DNA of 64,000 nucleotides from Euhalothece natronophila Z-M001 (GTDB lineage Bacteria; Cyanobacteriota; Cyanobacteriia; Cyanobacteriales; Rubidibacteraceae), in the NCBI RefSeq assembly GCF_007904085.1, contig NZ_CP042326.1, positions 1,984,001 through 2,048,000 on the forward strand, given 5' to 3'. Position numbers and translations under genes: made by a program. The first letter of the stretch is position 1. Every line of letters starts with the position of its first letter. Below are positions 50,902-60,848 of this stretch, piece after piece. The notes under the pieces are model-generated. The model did not search any database. It saw nothing but the letters and a program-made list of their open reading frames with translations, and had not been told where the DNA came from.

Positions 50902-50932
50902 AAAAATTCCCCCCTCACAGATTAAGGGGGGA
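50902..50932 (-). terminator. Rho-independent terminator of groES-groEL
   Basis: On the minus strand TCCCCCCT (50932-50925) pairs with AGGGGGGA (50915-50908), followed by ATTTTTG. It lies 18 bp after the groEL stop. Confidence 0.85.
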
Positions 50933-50949
50933 GCAGCTTAGATTAGAGA

Positions 50950-52572
50950 TTAGTAATCAAAATCATCACCAGCACCAGCGCCAGCTTTATCTTTCTCAGC
51001 CTTGTCCGCTACGATACATTCGGTCGTTAAGACCATCGAAGCAATAGAAGCTGCATTTTGTAGTGCTGAACGAGTTACCTTCGCAGGGTCAACAATGCCC
51101 GCTTCTAACATATCCGTAAAGGTGTCATCCGCAGCATTATAGCCAATATTGAAGTCTTTTTCTTTCACTCGTTCCGCAATAACAGCCCCGTTTGCACCAG
51201 CATTTTCAGCAATGCGTTTTAGGGGTGCTGTTAAGGAGCGCATTACCAGCATTGCACCAGTAAGGGCTTCTCCTGTGAGGTTGTCTTTTGCCCATTTTTC
51301 TAAGTCTGGGGCTAAGTGGGCTAAGGTTGTCCCACCACCAGGAACAATGCCTTCTTCTACCGCCGCTTTGGTAGCGTTGATCGCGTCTTCTAAGCGGAGT
51401 TTGCGATCTTTCATTTCGGTTTCAGTGGCAGCACCCACTTTGATTACTGCAACCCCACCAGAGAGCTTACCGAGACGCTCTTGTAATTTTTCTTTGTCGT
51501 AGCTGGACTCGCTTTCTTCAATTTGACGGCGAATTTGGTCGCAACGGGTTTTAACCGCTTGTTCGTTTCCTTCTGCAACTAAGGTGGTGTTGTCTTTAGT
51601 AATAGTTGCGCGACGGGCAACACCGAGCATATCTTGGGTGGCGTTTTCGAGTTTTAGCCCAGCGTCTTCAGTGATAACTTGACCGCCTGTTAGCACTGCA
51701 ATGTCTTCTAACATTTGCTTACGGCGATCACCAAAGCCAGGCGCTTTTACAGCTGCTACGTTTAATACGCCACGGAGACGGTTAACAACGAGGGTAGCTA
51801 GGGCTTCTTTCTCGATGTCTTCAGCAATGATTAATAAGGGCTTACCAGAGCGAGAGACTTGTTCTAAGATGGGAACAATGTCTTGAATAACCGTAATTTT
51901 CTTATCAGTGAGAAGGATATAGGGATCATCTAATACCGCTTCCATCCGCTCGGTATCAGTGGCGAAATACGGGGAAATATAGCCTTTATCAAAGCGCATT
52001 CCCTCGGTAATTTCTAATTCAGTGGTCATGGATTTCCCTTCTTCTAGGGAGATGACCCCTTCTTTGCCCACTTTTTCCATTGCTTGGGCAATCATGTCTC
52101 CCACTTCTGAGTCATTACCAGCGGAGATAGTTCCCACTTGGGCAATGGATTTGGGATCGCTAATGTCAGTAGAATGCTGTTGAATTTGTTCTACTAAGAA
52201 GCCCACTGCTTTGTCGATGCCGCGTTTGAGCGCGATCGCGTTTGCACCAGCAGCAACGTTTTTCAGCCCTTCTTTAACTAAAGCATGAGCTAAGATAATG
52301 GAAGTGGTTGTCCCGTCACCAGCGGCATCATTAGTTTTAGATGCAGCCTGACGAATGAGAGACACACCCGTATTCTCAATGTGATCTTCTAATTCGATTT
52401 CTTTGGCAATGGTGACACCATCATTAATAATCTGTGGTGCGCCATATTTTTTTTCGAGAACGACGTTGCGTCCTTTTGGTCCCAAAGTAACTGCAACGGA
52501 TTCGGTAAGGAGGTCAATACCACGTTCTAAAGCGCGACGGGCTTGATCGTTGTAAATGATTGATTTAGCCAT
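50950..52572 (-). CDS. groL: Chaperonin GroEL
   Basis: The 540-residue chaperonin has [20 protein letters not shown] (28-47), [31 protein letters not shown] (ATP site about 86-103) and [14 protein letters not shown] (about 413-426). It folds proteins inside the double ring together with GroES. The C-terminus ends [10 protein letters not shown] and lacks the GGM tail. As it is paired with groES and a CIRCE, it corresponds to the groEL1 of cyanobacteria. The gap to groES is 36 bp. Confidence 0.98.
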   Translation of the reverse strand: MAKSIIYNDQARRALERGIDLLTESVAVTLGPKGRNVVLEKKYGAPQIINDGVTIAKEIELEDHIENTGVSLIRQAASKTNDAAGDGTTTSIILAHALVKEGLKNVAAGANAIALKRGIDKAVGFLVEQIQQHSTDISDPKSIAQVGTISAGNDSEVGDMIAQAMEKVGKEGVISLEEGKSMTTELEITEGMRFDKGYISPYFATDTERMEAVLDDPYILLTDKKITVIQDIVPILEQVSRSGKPLLIIAEDIEKEALATLVVNRLRGVLNVAAVKAPGFGDRRKQMLEDIAVLTGGQVITEDAGLKLENATQDMLGVARRATITKDNTTLVAEGNEQAVKTRCDQIRRQIEESESSYDKEKLQERLGKLSGGVAVIKVGAATETEMKDRKLRLEDAINATKAAVEEGIVPGGGTTLAHLAPDLEKWAKDNLTGEALTGAMLVMRSLTAPLKRIAENAGANGAVIAERVKEKDFNIGYNAADDTFTDMLEAGIVDPAKVTRSALQNAASIASMVLTTECIVADKAEKDKAGAGAGDDFDY

Positions 52573-52608
52573 AATAATTTCCCTTTTCTGAGTCGAAGTC
52601 AGATAGTT

Positions 52609-52920
52609 TTAGTTAACAACTGCAAGAATGTCTTTTTCGGATAAAAGAACGTAGTCTTCGTTACCGAGTTTGATATCAGTTCCAGCGTATTTAGAATAGA
52701 GAACTTTATCACCGACTTTTACTTCTGGTTCGGTACGGCTACCATCGTCATTACGTTTTCCAGGTCCGACAGCAACAATTTCACCGACTTGTGGTTTTTC
52801 TTTGGCGGTGTCAGGAAGAAGAATACCGCCTGCGGTTTTTTCCTCTTGAGGACTGATTTTTACGAATACGCGGTCTGCTAAGGGTTTGACTGTAGAGACA
52901 CTAAGGGATACAGTTGCCAT
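52609..52920 (-). CDS. groS: Co-chaperonin GroES
   Basis: The 103-residue protein has the mobile-loop sequence [20 protein letters not shown] (26-45) and [35 protein letters not shown] and ILAVV at the end. It caps the GroEL ring. It is the first gene of the operon, and the CIRCE lies 20 bp before its start. Confidence 0.98.
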   Translation of the reverse strand: MATVSLSVSTVKPLADRVFVKISPQEEKTAGGILLPDTAKEKPQVGEIVAVGPGKRNDDGSRTEPEVKVGDKVLYSKYAGTDIKLGNEDYVLLSEKDILAVVN

Positions 52921-52939
52921 AAGTTAATTTCCTTTTTTT

Positions 52940-52966
52940 TAGCACTCTCTTGTTCTGAGTGCTAAT
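52940..52966 (-). promoter_or_regulatory. CIRCE operator of groES-groEL
   Basis: TTAGCACTC (52940-52948), nine bases and GAGTGCTAA (52958-52966) make a perfect CIRCE, the binding site of the repressor HrcA. It shows that the operon is heat-inducible through HrcA. Confidence 0.97.
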
Positions 52967-53084
52967 TTATCCGAATTAACCAGTGCTTGGCAACTAAGAA
53001 ATAAGTGTGGGTTTCCGTACCTGCTTTTCTGGTGCAGACGGATCAGCTATTCTAGTGCTTAGATAGTTTTGGCAAAATCACGTG

Positions 53085-53495
53085 ATGTCAGAAGTTAGTA
53101 GGTTACAAGAAACCGTTAATAATCTCGCATTACAGAAAATTCAACGTCATATTTTTCTGTGCGCGGATCAAACCAAGCCCAAATGTTGTTCCCATGAAGC
53201 AGGAGTAGAGTCTTGGAACTACTTGAAACGACGTTTAAGTGAATTAAAGCTGGATCAGCCTAACAGTGATCCCAGTTGCTTAGTCTTTCGCACAAAAGCC
53301 AATTGTCTGCGCGTTTGTTGTTCTGGACCTATTTTGTTGATTTATCCTGAGGGGGTATGGTACCAAAAAGCAACACCAGAGGTAATTGAACGGATTATCC
53401 AAGAACATTTATTAAATAACTGTTTAGTGGAGGAATATTTATTCTTACACCGTTGTTTACCCAATTCTGAATTACAAACAGATCAAGTGCCATGA
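53085..53495 (+). CDS. Thioredoxin-like 2Fe-2S ferredoxin-domain protein
   Basis: The 136-residue protein has HIFLCADQTKPKCCSHEAGV (about 22-41) and CLRVCCSGPILLIYPEGVWY (about 76-95). This is the Cys pattern of (2Fe-2S) thioredoxin-like ferredoxins, and the following YQKATPEVIERIIQEHLL is the usual helix. The start MSEVSRLQETVNNLA at 53085 is preferred over GTG at 53082. It is probably a soluble electron carrier or sensor. Confidence 0.85.
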   Translation: MSEVSRLQETVNNLALQKIQRHIFLCADQTKPKCCSHEAGVESWNYLKRRLSELKLDQPNSDPSCLVFRTKANCLRVCCSGPILLIYPEGVWYQKATPEVIERIIQEHLLNNCLVEEYLFLHRCLPNSELQTDQVP

Positions 53496-53579
53496 TAAGG
53501 TATTATAGTTCGCGATATAATACTTAGGTACAACTAATTTCTTAAGATAGCTTTATCGTGCTACTGGGAATAATAACAA

Positions 53580-54239
53580 ATGAAAGAAACTGTGGAACAA
53601 GAAGCCCCAAAATTACTCTTAATTGATGATGACCCGAATTTAATTCTGCTGGTACAAGACTATTTAGAATTTCAAGGATATCAAGTTACAACCGTCGATA
53701 ATGGTAAAGAAGCCCTCGAAACGTTAGAGGAAGAAATTCCTGACTTAATTATTTGTGACATCATGATGCCAGAAATGGATGGCTACGAATTAGTGGAGCG
53801 CATTCGTGAAGATAGTCGCATTAGTTGGATTCCAGTTATCTTTTTATCAGCTAAAGGACAGCCTAATGATCGCGTTAAAGGCTTAAATACTGGTGCAGAT
53901 GTTTATTTAATTAAACCCTTTGAACCTGAAGAATTAGTCGCACAAGTGGAATCTTCTTTGAGACAAGCCAATCGCTTTTTAGAGAGAAGTCAATCTAATG
54001 GTGGCTTTGCAGAAGAAGGAGAGAAAATAGAAGTTCCTGAAGGAGTCACTTTAACGCGCACTGAAACCAAAGTGGTGCAGTTTGTTGCCCAAGGATTAGC
54101 GAATCGCGAGATTGCTGAGAAACTCGATGTCAGTCAGCGCACTGTGGAATCTCATGTCTCTAATATGTTGAATAAAACTCGCCTCCATAATCGGACAGAG
54201 TTAGCACGTTGGGCAATTCAAAGCCATTTAGCTCACTAG
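53580..54239 (+). CDS. NarL/LuxR-type response regulator
   Basis: The 219-residue protein begins with a receiver domain: acidic pair in LLIDDDPNLI (about 13-22), phosphoacceptor Asp in LIICDIMMPEMDGYE (about 59) and Lys in VYLIKPFEPEE (about 111). The C-terminal helix-turn-helix LANREIAEKLDVSQRTVESH with VSNMLNKTRLHNR (about 175-205) is LuxR type. The architecture is like that of Ycf29 of red-algal plastids. No histidine kinase is adjacent. Confidence 0.9.
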   Translation: MKETVEQEAPKLLLIDDDPNLILLVQDYLEFQGYQVTTVDNGKEALETLEEEIPDLIICDIMMPEMDGYELVERIREDSRISWIPVIFLSAKGQPNDRVKGLNTGADVYLIKPFEPEELVAQVESSLRQANRFLERSQSNGGFAEEGEKIEVPEGVTLTRTETKVVQFVAQGLANREIAEKLDVSQRTVESHVSNMLNKTRLHNRTELARWAIQSHLAH

Positions 54240-55517
54240 TTTTTTTCCGAGAATTAAATGGCGGTAGTTATGGCTAACCCCATGAATCATGGCAAAGAGT
54301 AGCCATCCCAGAAGGTTAAGCCTGAGATCAAAGAGGGTAACATCAGCAAAATTAAAAATTGTCAGGGCTAAAAACGCAACAATAAAGGTGAAAAAAATCA
54401 GCTTGTCTTGTTGCCATTGCTGTGCACCCGGAGTTGGTGTTAATTCTGACCAAATAGTTAATAAAACTATAGATCGCGCGATCGCGCTGCCCACTAAGAT
54501 CAGGAAAAATAATAGTCCGGGAATCCCAATTTCAGTGCTGAGCATCAAGGGAAGACTATGAGGATGCCCTAGCCAAGTCCCTGCTGCTTGCTCATAAATG
54601 GGAGTAAAATTTCGTAATCCCCAACCAAACAGAGGACGCTGTTGAGTTAACTCCCAAGCAAATTGCCAGATTGTAGTGCGGAGTCTTTCAAAATCGCGAT
54701 TGTATATTTCACCATTAACACGCCCCCAAATATAATAGGGAATAATCCAACGTAACCAATGATTCAAGGGAGACGGAGCAAACGCAGCACCAAGAATAGT
54801 GATTACTACAGTACTTCCGAAAGCAATTAACCAGTACCAGCGTAGATAAAAAACAAACGTTGTTATTACTAATAGAAGTCCGATCCAACCATTACGAGAA
54901 CCCGTTAAAAATAAAGCCCCTGCTAGTAAAAAAACAATTGCTGTTAAGCCCAACCATTCCCATAATTGCTTTTTTCGCCAACGATAGGCTTCTACCCATA
55001 ATCCTAAAGCAAGGGTAAACATGACTAATAAATAGGCAGCAGCGGTATTGGCGTTGAGTAAAATACTTTCCAATCTATTTGAGGGAGCGATATGCCACCC
55101 TAACATCGGTTGTAAACCCTCTGGTGTTGTCCAATTTGCTGTAATTTGTCCAATCCCTAAAATCGCGATCGGAATTGCCGCTGCTACCCCTAGCCAAGCC
55201 AAACGTCTTAACTGTGCGGGCGTTTCCACCAGCACACTCATTCCCATCAAAACAATAAAAAAGGGAACAAAATTAGCAATTCCTAACCAAGCCTCCTGTG
55301 GATATGCTGCGGTGGTTGAAGTTACGCATAGCCAAAGCGTAAAAGCCAATAATCCCCACACTAAAGGTCGTTTCAGGAGTTCCTGTTTTTCTTTTATCAC
55401 CACCACACTGGCAATGATTAGTAAACCGATAGAGCCAAACGTGGGCAAAAAAGGGAAAATCAAAAACATCCCTTGTCCCCAACGCCATAACCGAGGTAAA
55501 CGTTCTGAAGTTAGCAT
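54228..55517 (-). CDS. O-antigen ligase-family membrane protein (IctB-like)
   Basis: The 429-residue protein has about ten to twelve helices. The Wzy-type block LFLTGSRNGWIGLLLVITTF (about 200-219) and the large loop RLRTTIWQFAWELTQQRPLF with GWGLRNFTPIYEQ, then HPHSLPLMLSTEIGIPGLLF near 317-336 are family marks. Cyanobacterial relatives are called IctB, once thought a bicarbonate transporter, but ligase function is more likely. Its end overlaps the response-regulator gene by 12 bp. Confidence 0.85.
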   Translation of the reverse strand: MLTSERLPRLWRWGQGMFLIFPFLPTFGSIGLLIIASVVVIKEKQELLKRPLVWGLLAFTLWLCVTSTTAAYPQEAWLGIANFVPFFIVLMGMSVLVETPAQLRRLAWLGVAAAIPIAILGIGQITANWTTPEGLQPMLGWHIAPSNRLESILLNANTAAAYLLVMFTLALGLWVEAYRWRKKQLWEWLGLTAIVFLLAGALFLTGSRNGWIGLLLVITTFVFYLRWYWLIAFGSTVVITILGAAFAPSPLNHWLRWIIPYYIWGRVNGEIYNRDFERLRTTIWQFAWELTQQRPLFGWGLRNFTPIYEQAAGTWLGHPHSLPLMLSTEIGIPGLLFFLILVGSAIARSIVLLTIWSELTPTPGAQQWQQDKLIFFTFIVAFLALTIFNFADVTLFDLRLNLLGWLLFAMIHGVSHNYRHLILGKKLVS

Positions 55518-56402
55518 TTAAGCAAATTGCCAGTCAGCCTCATCTGCACGGATTAGGCGAATTTGGGCTAATGCAAAAACCGTTGGGATAATCCGCCCAT
55601 AATTGGTCGCAATTGTTTTCCAGCCTAAATCTGCCACCAAGCAACCCCATAAAATAGGCCCTAAAAAAGAAAATACTGTACGAGTCGCCCCATAACGCGC
55701 TGCATTTAAAGCCATTCCTTGTTGAGCCGCTTTCAGGGTAAGATGACTTTGGAATTGAGCAGCGGCTGCTGTTCCGCCACGAATTACAGCATTTTTGGCT
55801 ACTTGATAACGAGCAAAATGAAAAGCAAACTGACGGGCAATTTGTTGCAAGAGCCAAGGACGTAGAATAGAACTAACTGCAACGACACTCCCTCCTTTAA
55901 GAAGGAAATTAATCGGATTGTGTTGAATTTGAGGGGGTAAAGGTTCTGGGGCTTTTGCCTCGGTTAGAGACTCTTGAATTTTAGCGTTAAGGGAGGCTTT
56001 CTCCTGAGCAGGTAGTTGCTTCCAAGCCCGACTCATCAAGTGGAGAAAAATCTCAGCTTCAAGATCAGTGGTAGAAAGTTGATTAGAAAAAGAGATTTTT
56101 AGGTAGCTACATACCCGAATTAAAACTTGGCGATAACTTAGTTGTTGACTGCGCTGACGTAACACGGTAAACCCATCTGCTGCTAAAAACCGAAATCGAT
56201 GCTCGATCGCGTCTAGCCATGCTGAATGCTCTTTACTTTGAATATCTGCTGGTTCTGGTGTCCCAAAATAATCAAGGGGATTAAATCGACGACAAAAAAG
56301 GATTTCCGTAATCTGTTTTAATTCTTCTTCTGTGGCTAATTCCAAAGCCATTCTTAATTCATCCAAGGATCCAACCCTCCGCACAAGCAAGCTCGTTCCC
56401 AT
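55518..56402 (-). CDS. YaaW-family protein
   Basis: The 294-residue protein has DELRMALELATEEELKQITE (14-33), ILFCRRFNPLDYFGTPEP, FRFLAADGFTVLRQRSQQLS and LEAEIFLHLMSRAWKQLP, the pattern of YaaW-like proteins that are frequent in cyanobacteria. The second half has hydrophobic stretches (LLKGGSVVAVSSILRPWLLQ and FSFLGPILWGCLVADLGWK), possibly membrane-active. The function is unknown. Its stop codon touches the start of the ligase gene, so both are one unit. Confidence 0.75.
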   Translation of the reverse strand: MGTSLLVRRVGSLDELRMALELATEEELKQITEILFCRRFNPLDYFGTPEPADIQSKEHSAWLDAIEHRFRFLAADGFTVLRQRSQQLSYRQVLIRVCSYLKISFSNQLSTTDLEAEIFLHLMSRAWKQLPAQEKASLNAKIQESLTEAKAPEPLPPQIQHNPINFLLKGGSVVAVSSILRPWLLQQIARQFAFHFARYQVAKNAVIRGGTAAAAQFQSHLTLKAAQQGMALNAARYGATRTVFSFLGPILWGCLVADLGWKTIATNYGRIIPTVFALAQIRLIRADEADWQFA

Positions 56403-56546
56403 TTAATTCTAATTCATCTCACAAAAAAAACATTGTTATCTTCTGAAGTTCTGCTTTTTAGCAAGAGTGAAAAAGATTGAGCTAATCGGGGGGATTGCTT
56501 GTTAATCTAGGGATACTTAGGATCTCCTAAAAATGGATTAAACATT

Positions 56547-57596
56547 ATGGAATATCGTCAGCTTGGAAAGAGTAATATCGAAGTCAGTCTCATCTGTTTA
56601 GGAACAATGACTTGGGGAGAACAAAACACTCCCGAAGAAGCATTTGAACAGATGGATTATGCCCTCGAACAGGGGATTAATTTTTTTGATACGGCGGAAA
56701 TGTATGCAGTTCCCCCAAGGGCGGAAACTTATGGGCGCACTGAAGAAATTATTGGTGACTGGTTTCAAAGTCGGAAAACGCGCGATCGCGTCATTCTTGC
56801 CAGTAAAGTTGCTGGAAAAACCAGCATGGATTGGATTAGAGGCGGAAAAAACCAGCTTGATCGCCCGAACATTACAGAAGCCCTCGATAATAGTCTCAAA
56901 CGCCTCAAAACAGACTATATTGACCTTTATCAACTCCATTGGCCAGATCGCCCGAATAATCGCTTTGGGAAACTCGGCTTTAACCTGTCTCAGGATGAAC
57001 TTCCCCCCGATGAAGTCGAAAAAATGCACGAAATCTTAACAGTTTTAGGAGAATTTGTAGAAGCAGGAAAAATTCGTACCATTGGGTTATCTAATGAAAG
57101 CCCTTGGGGAGTAATGACCTATTTATATCTAGCAGAAAAATATAATTTACCGCGTATGGTGAGTGTTCAAAATGCGTATAACCTTATCAACCGTAAATTT
57201 GAGATCGGCTTATCAGAAGTGGCGGTTTGGGAAGACTGTGGCTTGCTTGCTTATTCTCCCCTTGGTGGCGGCACCTTAACTGGAAAATATCTTGGCGGCA
57301 ATATTCCCCCTGGAAGTCGGCGCAGTCTGGATTCTCGTTCCTCTCGCTATGATAATCCTCGTACCGAAAGTGCCACTAAAGCCTATGTGGAGGTGGCAAA
57401 ACGTCATAATCTAGATCCTGCACAGATGGCGCTTGCATTTGTCAATCAACAACCCTTTGTAACTTCAAACATTATTGGAGCGACTACAATGGAACAATTA
57501 GAAACGAACATTGGGGCAATTAACTTAAAATTATCAGAGGAGGCTTTAAAAGATATTGAAGCTGTCCATAATGATAATCCTAATCCTGCCCCCTAA
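56547..57596 (+). CDS. Aldo/keto reductase
   Basis: The 349-residue enzyme begins MEYRQLGKSNIEVSLICLGT with FDTAEMYAVPPRAETYGRTE (Asp and Tyr of the tetrad, about 47-66), VILASKVAG (Lys) and LYQLHWPDR (His). This long Tas-like subfamily uses NADPH to reduce aldehydes or ketones. TNIIGATTMEQLETNI is the cofactor end. Five bp separate it from the DUF4230 gene, so they are likely co-transcribed. Confidence 0.92.
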   Translation: MEYRQLGKSNIEVSLICLGTMTWGEQNTPEEAFEQMDYALEQGINFFDTAEMYAVPPRAETYGRTEEIIGDWFQSRKTRDRVILASKVAGKTSMDWIRGGKNQLDRPNITEALDNSLKRLKTDYIDLYQLHWPDRPNNRFGKLGFNLSQDELPPDEVEKMHEILTVLGEFVEAGKIRTIGLSNESPWGVMTYLYLAEKYNLPRMVSVQNAYNLINRKFEIGLSEVAVWEDCGLLAYSPLGGGTLTGKYLGGNIPPGSRRSLDSRSSRYDNPRTESATKAYVEVAKRHNLDPAQMALAFVNQQPFVTSNIIGATTMEQLETNIGAINLKLSEEALKDIEAVHNDNPNPAP

Positions 57597-57601
57597 ATTG
57601 C

Positions 57602-58399
57602 ATGATAGAAACTAAAGAACATTCTCCCTCTCTAATTAGTGATCGTAATGATGAATCCAACTTAAATCCTCAACAACCTATTACTCCCCCCACTCGTCAG
57701 TCTCACCCGGCTGTGTCTTTTCTCAAAATATTGGTCTTACTGAGTCTGGGGGGAATTGGCATGGTAACCCTATTAATTCTCTATAGCATCTGGCGCACCG
57801 GCGATCGCGCTTTTACCTTAGTTGAAAACTTTTTAACCGCCCCCCCTCCAGAACCAGAAGTGTCTGTTCCCACCATGATTGTGAGTCAAGTGCAAGAAGT
57901 CAGTGAGTTAACCACCTCTGTTTTTACCATGGAATCCATTGTTCCCACCCAACAAGATCGCAAAGTGGGGAATTTAACGGTGGGAACCACTCGCCTTCTC
58001 TATATTGCCCAAGGAGAAGTTCGCGCAGGTGTCGATTTAAGCCAGATGAGTACCGATGATGTGGTAGTCAATGAAGACAGTGTGACTGTTACCTTGCCGC
58101 CAGCCAAAATTCTTGATCATAAACTGGATGTTTCAGAATCTAAGGTTTATGACTACGATCGCGGTTTTCTGAATTTAGGGCCTGATGTTGCCCCCGAATT
58201 ACAAACCTTAGCCCAACAAAAAACTTTAGACAAAGTCGTTACCGCCGCCTGTGAAGAAGGGATTTTAGATCAAGCGCGCGATCGCGCTGAAATAACCGTG
58301 ACTGAGTTATTAAAAGCCAGTAGCAAAAACCATGAGGCTTACAGTAATATACAAGTTGTTTCTGAATCCTCTCCCAGTTCTACTTGCACGGTAAAATAG
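57602..58399 (+). CDS. DUF4230 membrane-anchored protein
   Basis: This 265-residue protein has a cytoplasmic Pro-rich N-terminus, a helix at about 41-62 (FLKILVLLSLGGIGMVTLLI) and an exposed DUF4230 domain with VGTTRLLYIAQGEVRAGVDL, VTVTLPPAKILDHKLDVSES and VYDYDRGFLN. The family is of unknown function and is common in cyanobacteria and Firmicutes. It starts 5 bp after the aldo/keto reductase. Confidence 0.85.
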   Translation: MIETKEHSPSLISDRNDESNLNPQQPITPPTRQSHPAVSFLKILVLLSLGGIGMVTLLILYSIWRTGDRAFTLVENFLTAPPPEPEVSVPTMIVSQVQEVSELTTSVFTMESIVPTQQDRKVGNLTVGTTRLLYIAQGEVRAGVDLSQMSTDDVVVNEDSVTVTLPPAKILDHKLDVSESKVYDYDRGFLNLGPDVAPELQTLAQQKTLDKVVTAACEEGILDQARDRAEITVTELLKASSKNHEAYSNIQVVSESSPSSTCTVK

Positions 58400-58425
58400 C
58401 ATTAATTTATTGTTTTAAGAGAATT

Positions 58426-59046
58426 ATGACCAACTCAGAAACTCAACTCTCTTCCGAAGCCTATAAACAGAAAATGCAACGGCGGAAGGAAGTGCAAGAA
58501 CAAAGACTGCAAGCCCGATCCAAAGAAAAGGGCTTAGTTATCATTAATACTGGCCCGGGAAAAGGCAAAACCAGTGCCGCATTAGGAATGGTAGTACGTT
58601 CCCTTGGGCATGGCTTTAAAGTTGCCATCATTCAGTTTATCAAAGGGGCTTGGGAACCCGCAGAAAGAAGAGTCTTTGAACAGTGGCAAGATCAACTTGT
58701 CTTTCACGCCATGGGAGAAGGCTTTACTTGGGAAACTCAAGATCGAGAAAGAGATACCGAAAAAGCCCAAGAAGCATGGAATACCAGCTTAACTTATATC
58801 CATGATCCCAACTATCGCCTAGTATTACTGGATGAAATTAATGTTGCCCTGAAATTAGGCTATCTTGATGTGCAAAGTGTCATAGAAGGCTTAGAAGGCA
58901 AACCAGAAGACTCTCATGTTATCTTAACGGGTCGAGGGGCAAAAGATGAGTTAATTGAAGCTGCGGATTTAGTCACAGAAATGAACTTAATTAAACATCC
59001 TTTTCGGGAACAAGGGGTTAAAGCCCAAGCTGGAATTGAGTTTTAA
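58426..59046 (+). CDS. cobO: Cob(I)yrinic acid a,c-diamide adenosyltransferase
   Basis: The 206-residue enzyme attaches the adenosyl group to the cobalt of corrinoids. The P-loop is NTGPGKGKTSAALGMVVRSL (about 44-63), and VAIIQFIKGAWEPAERR and VLLDEINVALKLGYL are further CobA/BtuR blocks. The frame extends to 58384 overlapping the previous gene, but ATG 58426 with AAGAGAATT is the start that fits. No B12 riboswitch was seen. Confidence 0.93.
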   Translation: MTNSETQLSSEAYKQKMQRRKEVQEQRLQARSKEKGLVIINTGPGKGKTSAALGMVVRSLGHGFKVAIIQFIKGAWEPAERRVFEQWQDQLVFHAMGEGFTWETQDRERDTEKAQEAWNTSLTYIHDPNYRLVLLDEINVALKLGYLDVQSVIEGLEGKPEDSHVILTGRGAKDELIEAADLVTEMNLIKHPFREQGVKAQAGIEF

Positions 59047-59061
59047 TAAGGAGGAAATAAT

Positions 59062-59622
59062 ATGATTAAACTGTACGGTGGAAAAAGAAGTCGGGCCGCG
59101 ATCGCGCAATGGTACTTAGAAGAACTGCAAGTTCCCTATGAATTTATTACCCTTGATATGGAAAATGGGGAACACCGCAAGCCCGAATTTCTGGCGATTA
59201 ATCCCATGGGAAAAGTGCCAGCAATTGAGGATAATGGCTTTTATTTGTGGGAATCTGGAGCAATTTTATCTTATTTATCGGATCAATACGCTAAAGAACA
59301 ATCCACTCCACAAAAACGCGCTGAAATTAATCAATGGATTCTATTTGCTAATGCTACTCTTGGCCCAGGAATTTTCATCGAAAGCAGTCGCGAAACAGAA
59401 AAATCTAAACTTTTTCCTCCGTTAAATGATCATCTCAGCAAGCATGATTATTTAGTTGATAATCAATTTACCGCAGCCGATGTTGCTGTGGGCGCTTATT
59501 TAGCCTATATGCCAATGATGCTACAATTAGACTTTTCTGATTATCCTGCCATTGCTAATTATGTTAAAAGATTATCAGAACGGGATGGTTTTAAGGCCAG
59601 TCTTGGTAGTCGTAGCAATTAG
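59062..59622 (+). CDS. Glutathione S-transferase family protein
   Basis: The 186-residue protein has the thioredoxin-fold half (IKLYGGKRSRAAIAQWYLEE, NPMGKVPAIEDNGFYLWESG) with Ser10 as possible catalytic residue and the helical half with FTAADVAVGAYLAYMPMM (about 133-150). TAAGGAGGAAATAAT just before the start is a strong ribosome site. It is in line with cobO (15-bp gap) and radC (19-bp gap). Confidence 0.88.
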   Translation: MIKLYGGKRSRAAIAQWYLEELQVPYEFITLDMENGEHRKPEFLAINPMGKVPAIEDNGFYLWESGAILSYLSDQYAKEQSTPQKRAEINQWILFANATLGPGIFIESSRETEKSKLFPPLNDHLSKHDYLVDNQFTAADVAVGAYLAYMPMMLQLDFSDYPAIANYVKRLSERDGFKASLGSRSN

Positions 59623-59641
59623 GAATTAATCTTTTTTTTCA

Positions 59642-60373
59642 ATGAACTATTCCTTAAGAATTGCTGACTTACCCCCAACCGAAAGACCCCGTGAACGACT
59701 ATTACAAATGGGGGCAAAGCATCTTAGTGCAGCCGAACTTATTGCCATTTTACTCGGAACAGGACAAGGTGCTGGTAAACTTTCTGCTGTGGGGTTAGGT
59801 CAATATATTTTACAACAATTAGGGGAAGATCAACGAGAACCCTTAGAAGTTTTAAGAGAAATTACTCCCCAAGAATTAATGCAAATTTCGGGAGTGGGGC
59901 CAGCAAAAGCAACCACGATTTCCGCTGCAGTAGAATTAGGAAAACGTGCCTTTCAAATCCGCCCTAATGATAGAACCGTTATTGATAGCCCTGAAGCTGC
60001 TGTTGCTGCCTTAAGTCAAGATTTAATGTGGCAAAGTGCCGAACGGTTTGCAGTTTTATTATTAGATGTCAAAAATCAATTATTAGGCTTAAAAGTCATT
60101 ACCATAGGCACAGCAACTGAAACCATTGCCCATCCCCGAGACATTTTTCGGGAGGTCATTCGCCACGGGGCGACTCGCGCCATTATTGCCCATAATCATC
60201 CCACTGGCAATGTCGAGCCAAGTAAAGAAGATATTAACTTAACTGAACAAATATTACAAGGTGGGCAAATGTTGAATTTACCGATTGTTGATCATTTAAT
60301 TTTAGGGAATGGCAAATACCAAAGTTTAAGAAAAATTACTAAAATTTGGGAGGAGTTTCCTCAAGGAGATTAA
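59642..60373 (+). CDS. radC: RadC-family JAB domain protein
   Basis: The 243-residue protein has an N-terminal helix-hairpin-helix ([20 protein letters not shown], about 80-99) and a JAB domain with Glu (about 164) and [18 protein letters not shown] (about 182-199) of the zinc peptidase motif. The name comes from an old repair locus; the true role is not known. The start at 59642 gives [20 protein letters not shown], typical. Confidence 0.93.
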   Translation: MNYSLRIADLPPTERPRERLLQMGAKHLSAAELIAILLGTGQGAGKLSAVGLGQYILQQLGEDQREPLEVLREITPQELMQISGVGPAKATTISAAVELGKRAFQIRPNDRTVIDSPEAAVAALSQDLMWQSAERFAVLLLDVKNQLLGLKVITIGTATETIAHPRDIFREVIRHGATRAIIAHNHPTGNVEPSKEDINLTEQILQGGQMLNLPIVDHLILGNGKYQSLRKITKIWEEFPQGD

Positions 60374-60377
60374 ATTA

Positions 60378-60689
60378 ATGAATGTGGCAAACATTGCTGT
60401 AATTGTCTATGGTGTCCTTGCAATTGTTGGCGGTGTGATGGGTTATAAAAGCGCAGGGAGTAAAGTTTCTTTAATTTCTGGTAGTATTAGTGGCGTTATT
60501 CTGTTACTAGCAGGAATTGCCAGTTTACTAGAACAAGATTGGGGATTAATCCTTGGTAGTATTGTTAGTGCTGTTCTAATTATCGTCTTTCTCTCTCGCC
60601 TCTGGAAAACCCGAAAATTTATGCCTGCAGGGTTAATGATTATTGCAGGAGCAGTGGTTTTAGTGCTAACTGTGCCAGCAGTTATTTAG
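60378..60689 (+). CDS. TMEM14-family small membrane protein
   Basis: The 103-residue protein has four hydrophobic helices with IVGGVMGYKSAGSKVSLISG (17-36) and FMPAGLMIIAGAVVLVLTVP near the end. It is related to TMEM14/FAX proteins, which export fatty acids from plastids. It follows radC after 4 bp. Confidence 0.88.
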   Translation: MNVANIAVIVYGVLAIVGGVMGYKSAGSKVSLISGSISGVILLLAGIASLLEQDWGLILGSIVSAVLIIVFLSRLWKTRKFMPAGLMIIAGAVVLVLTVPAVI

Positions 60690-60848
60690 GGAAAAATGCA
60701 GGGGTTTCCCTTGCCCTTGCCACTCTTAAACATTCTTAATGAAAATTATCCTCAATTTCGTTTAACGTATTGTAATTAAGACCTTTTTTAATACTTTTAG
60801 AAACGTTAAAAGTAATCCTGTCGTTTACACAAGCCAAGCGTCTTTAAT

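Noticed and set aside
56598-57039. Frames of 131 and 143 codons in the aldo/keto reductase gene
   Set aside because: They have no family pattern and lie entirely inside a confident gene.
60690-60848. Riboswitch before ho1
   Set aside because: No known riboswitch pattern or strong stem could be seen.
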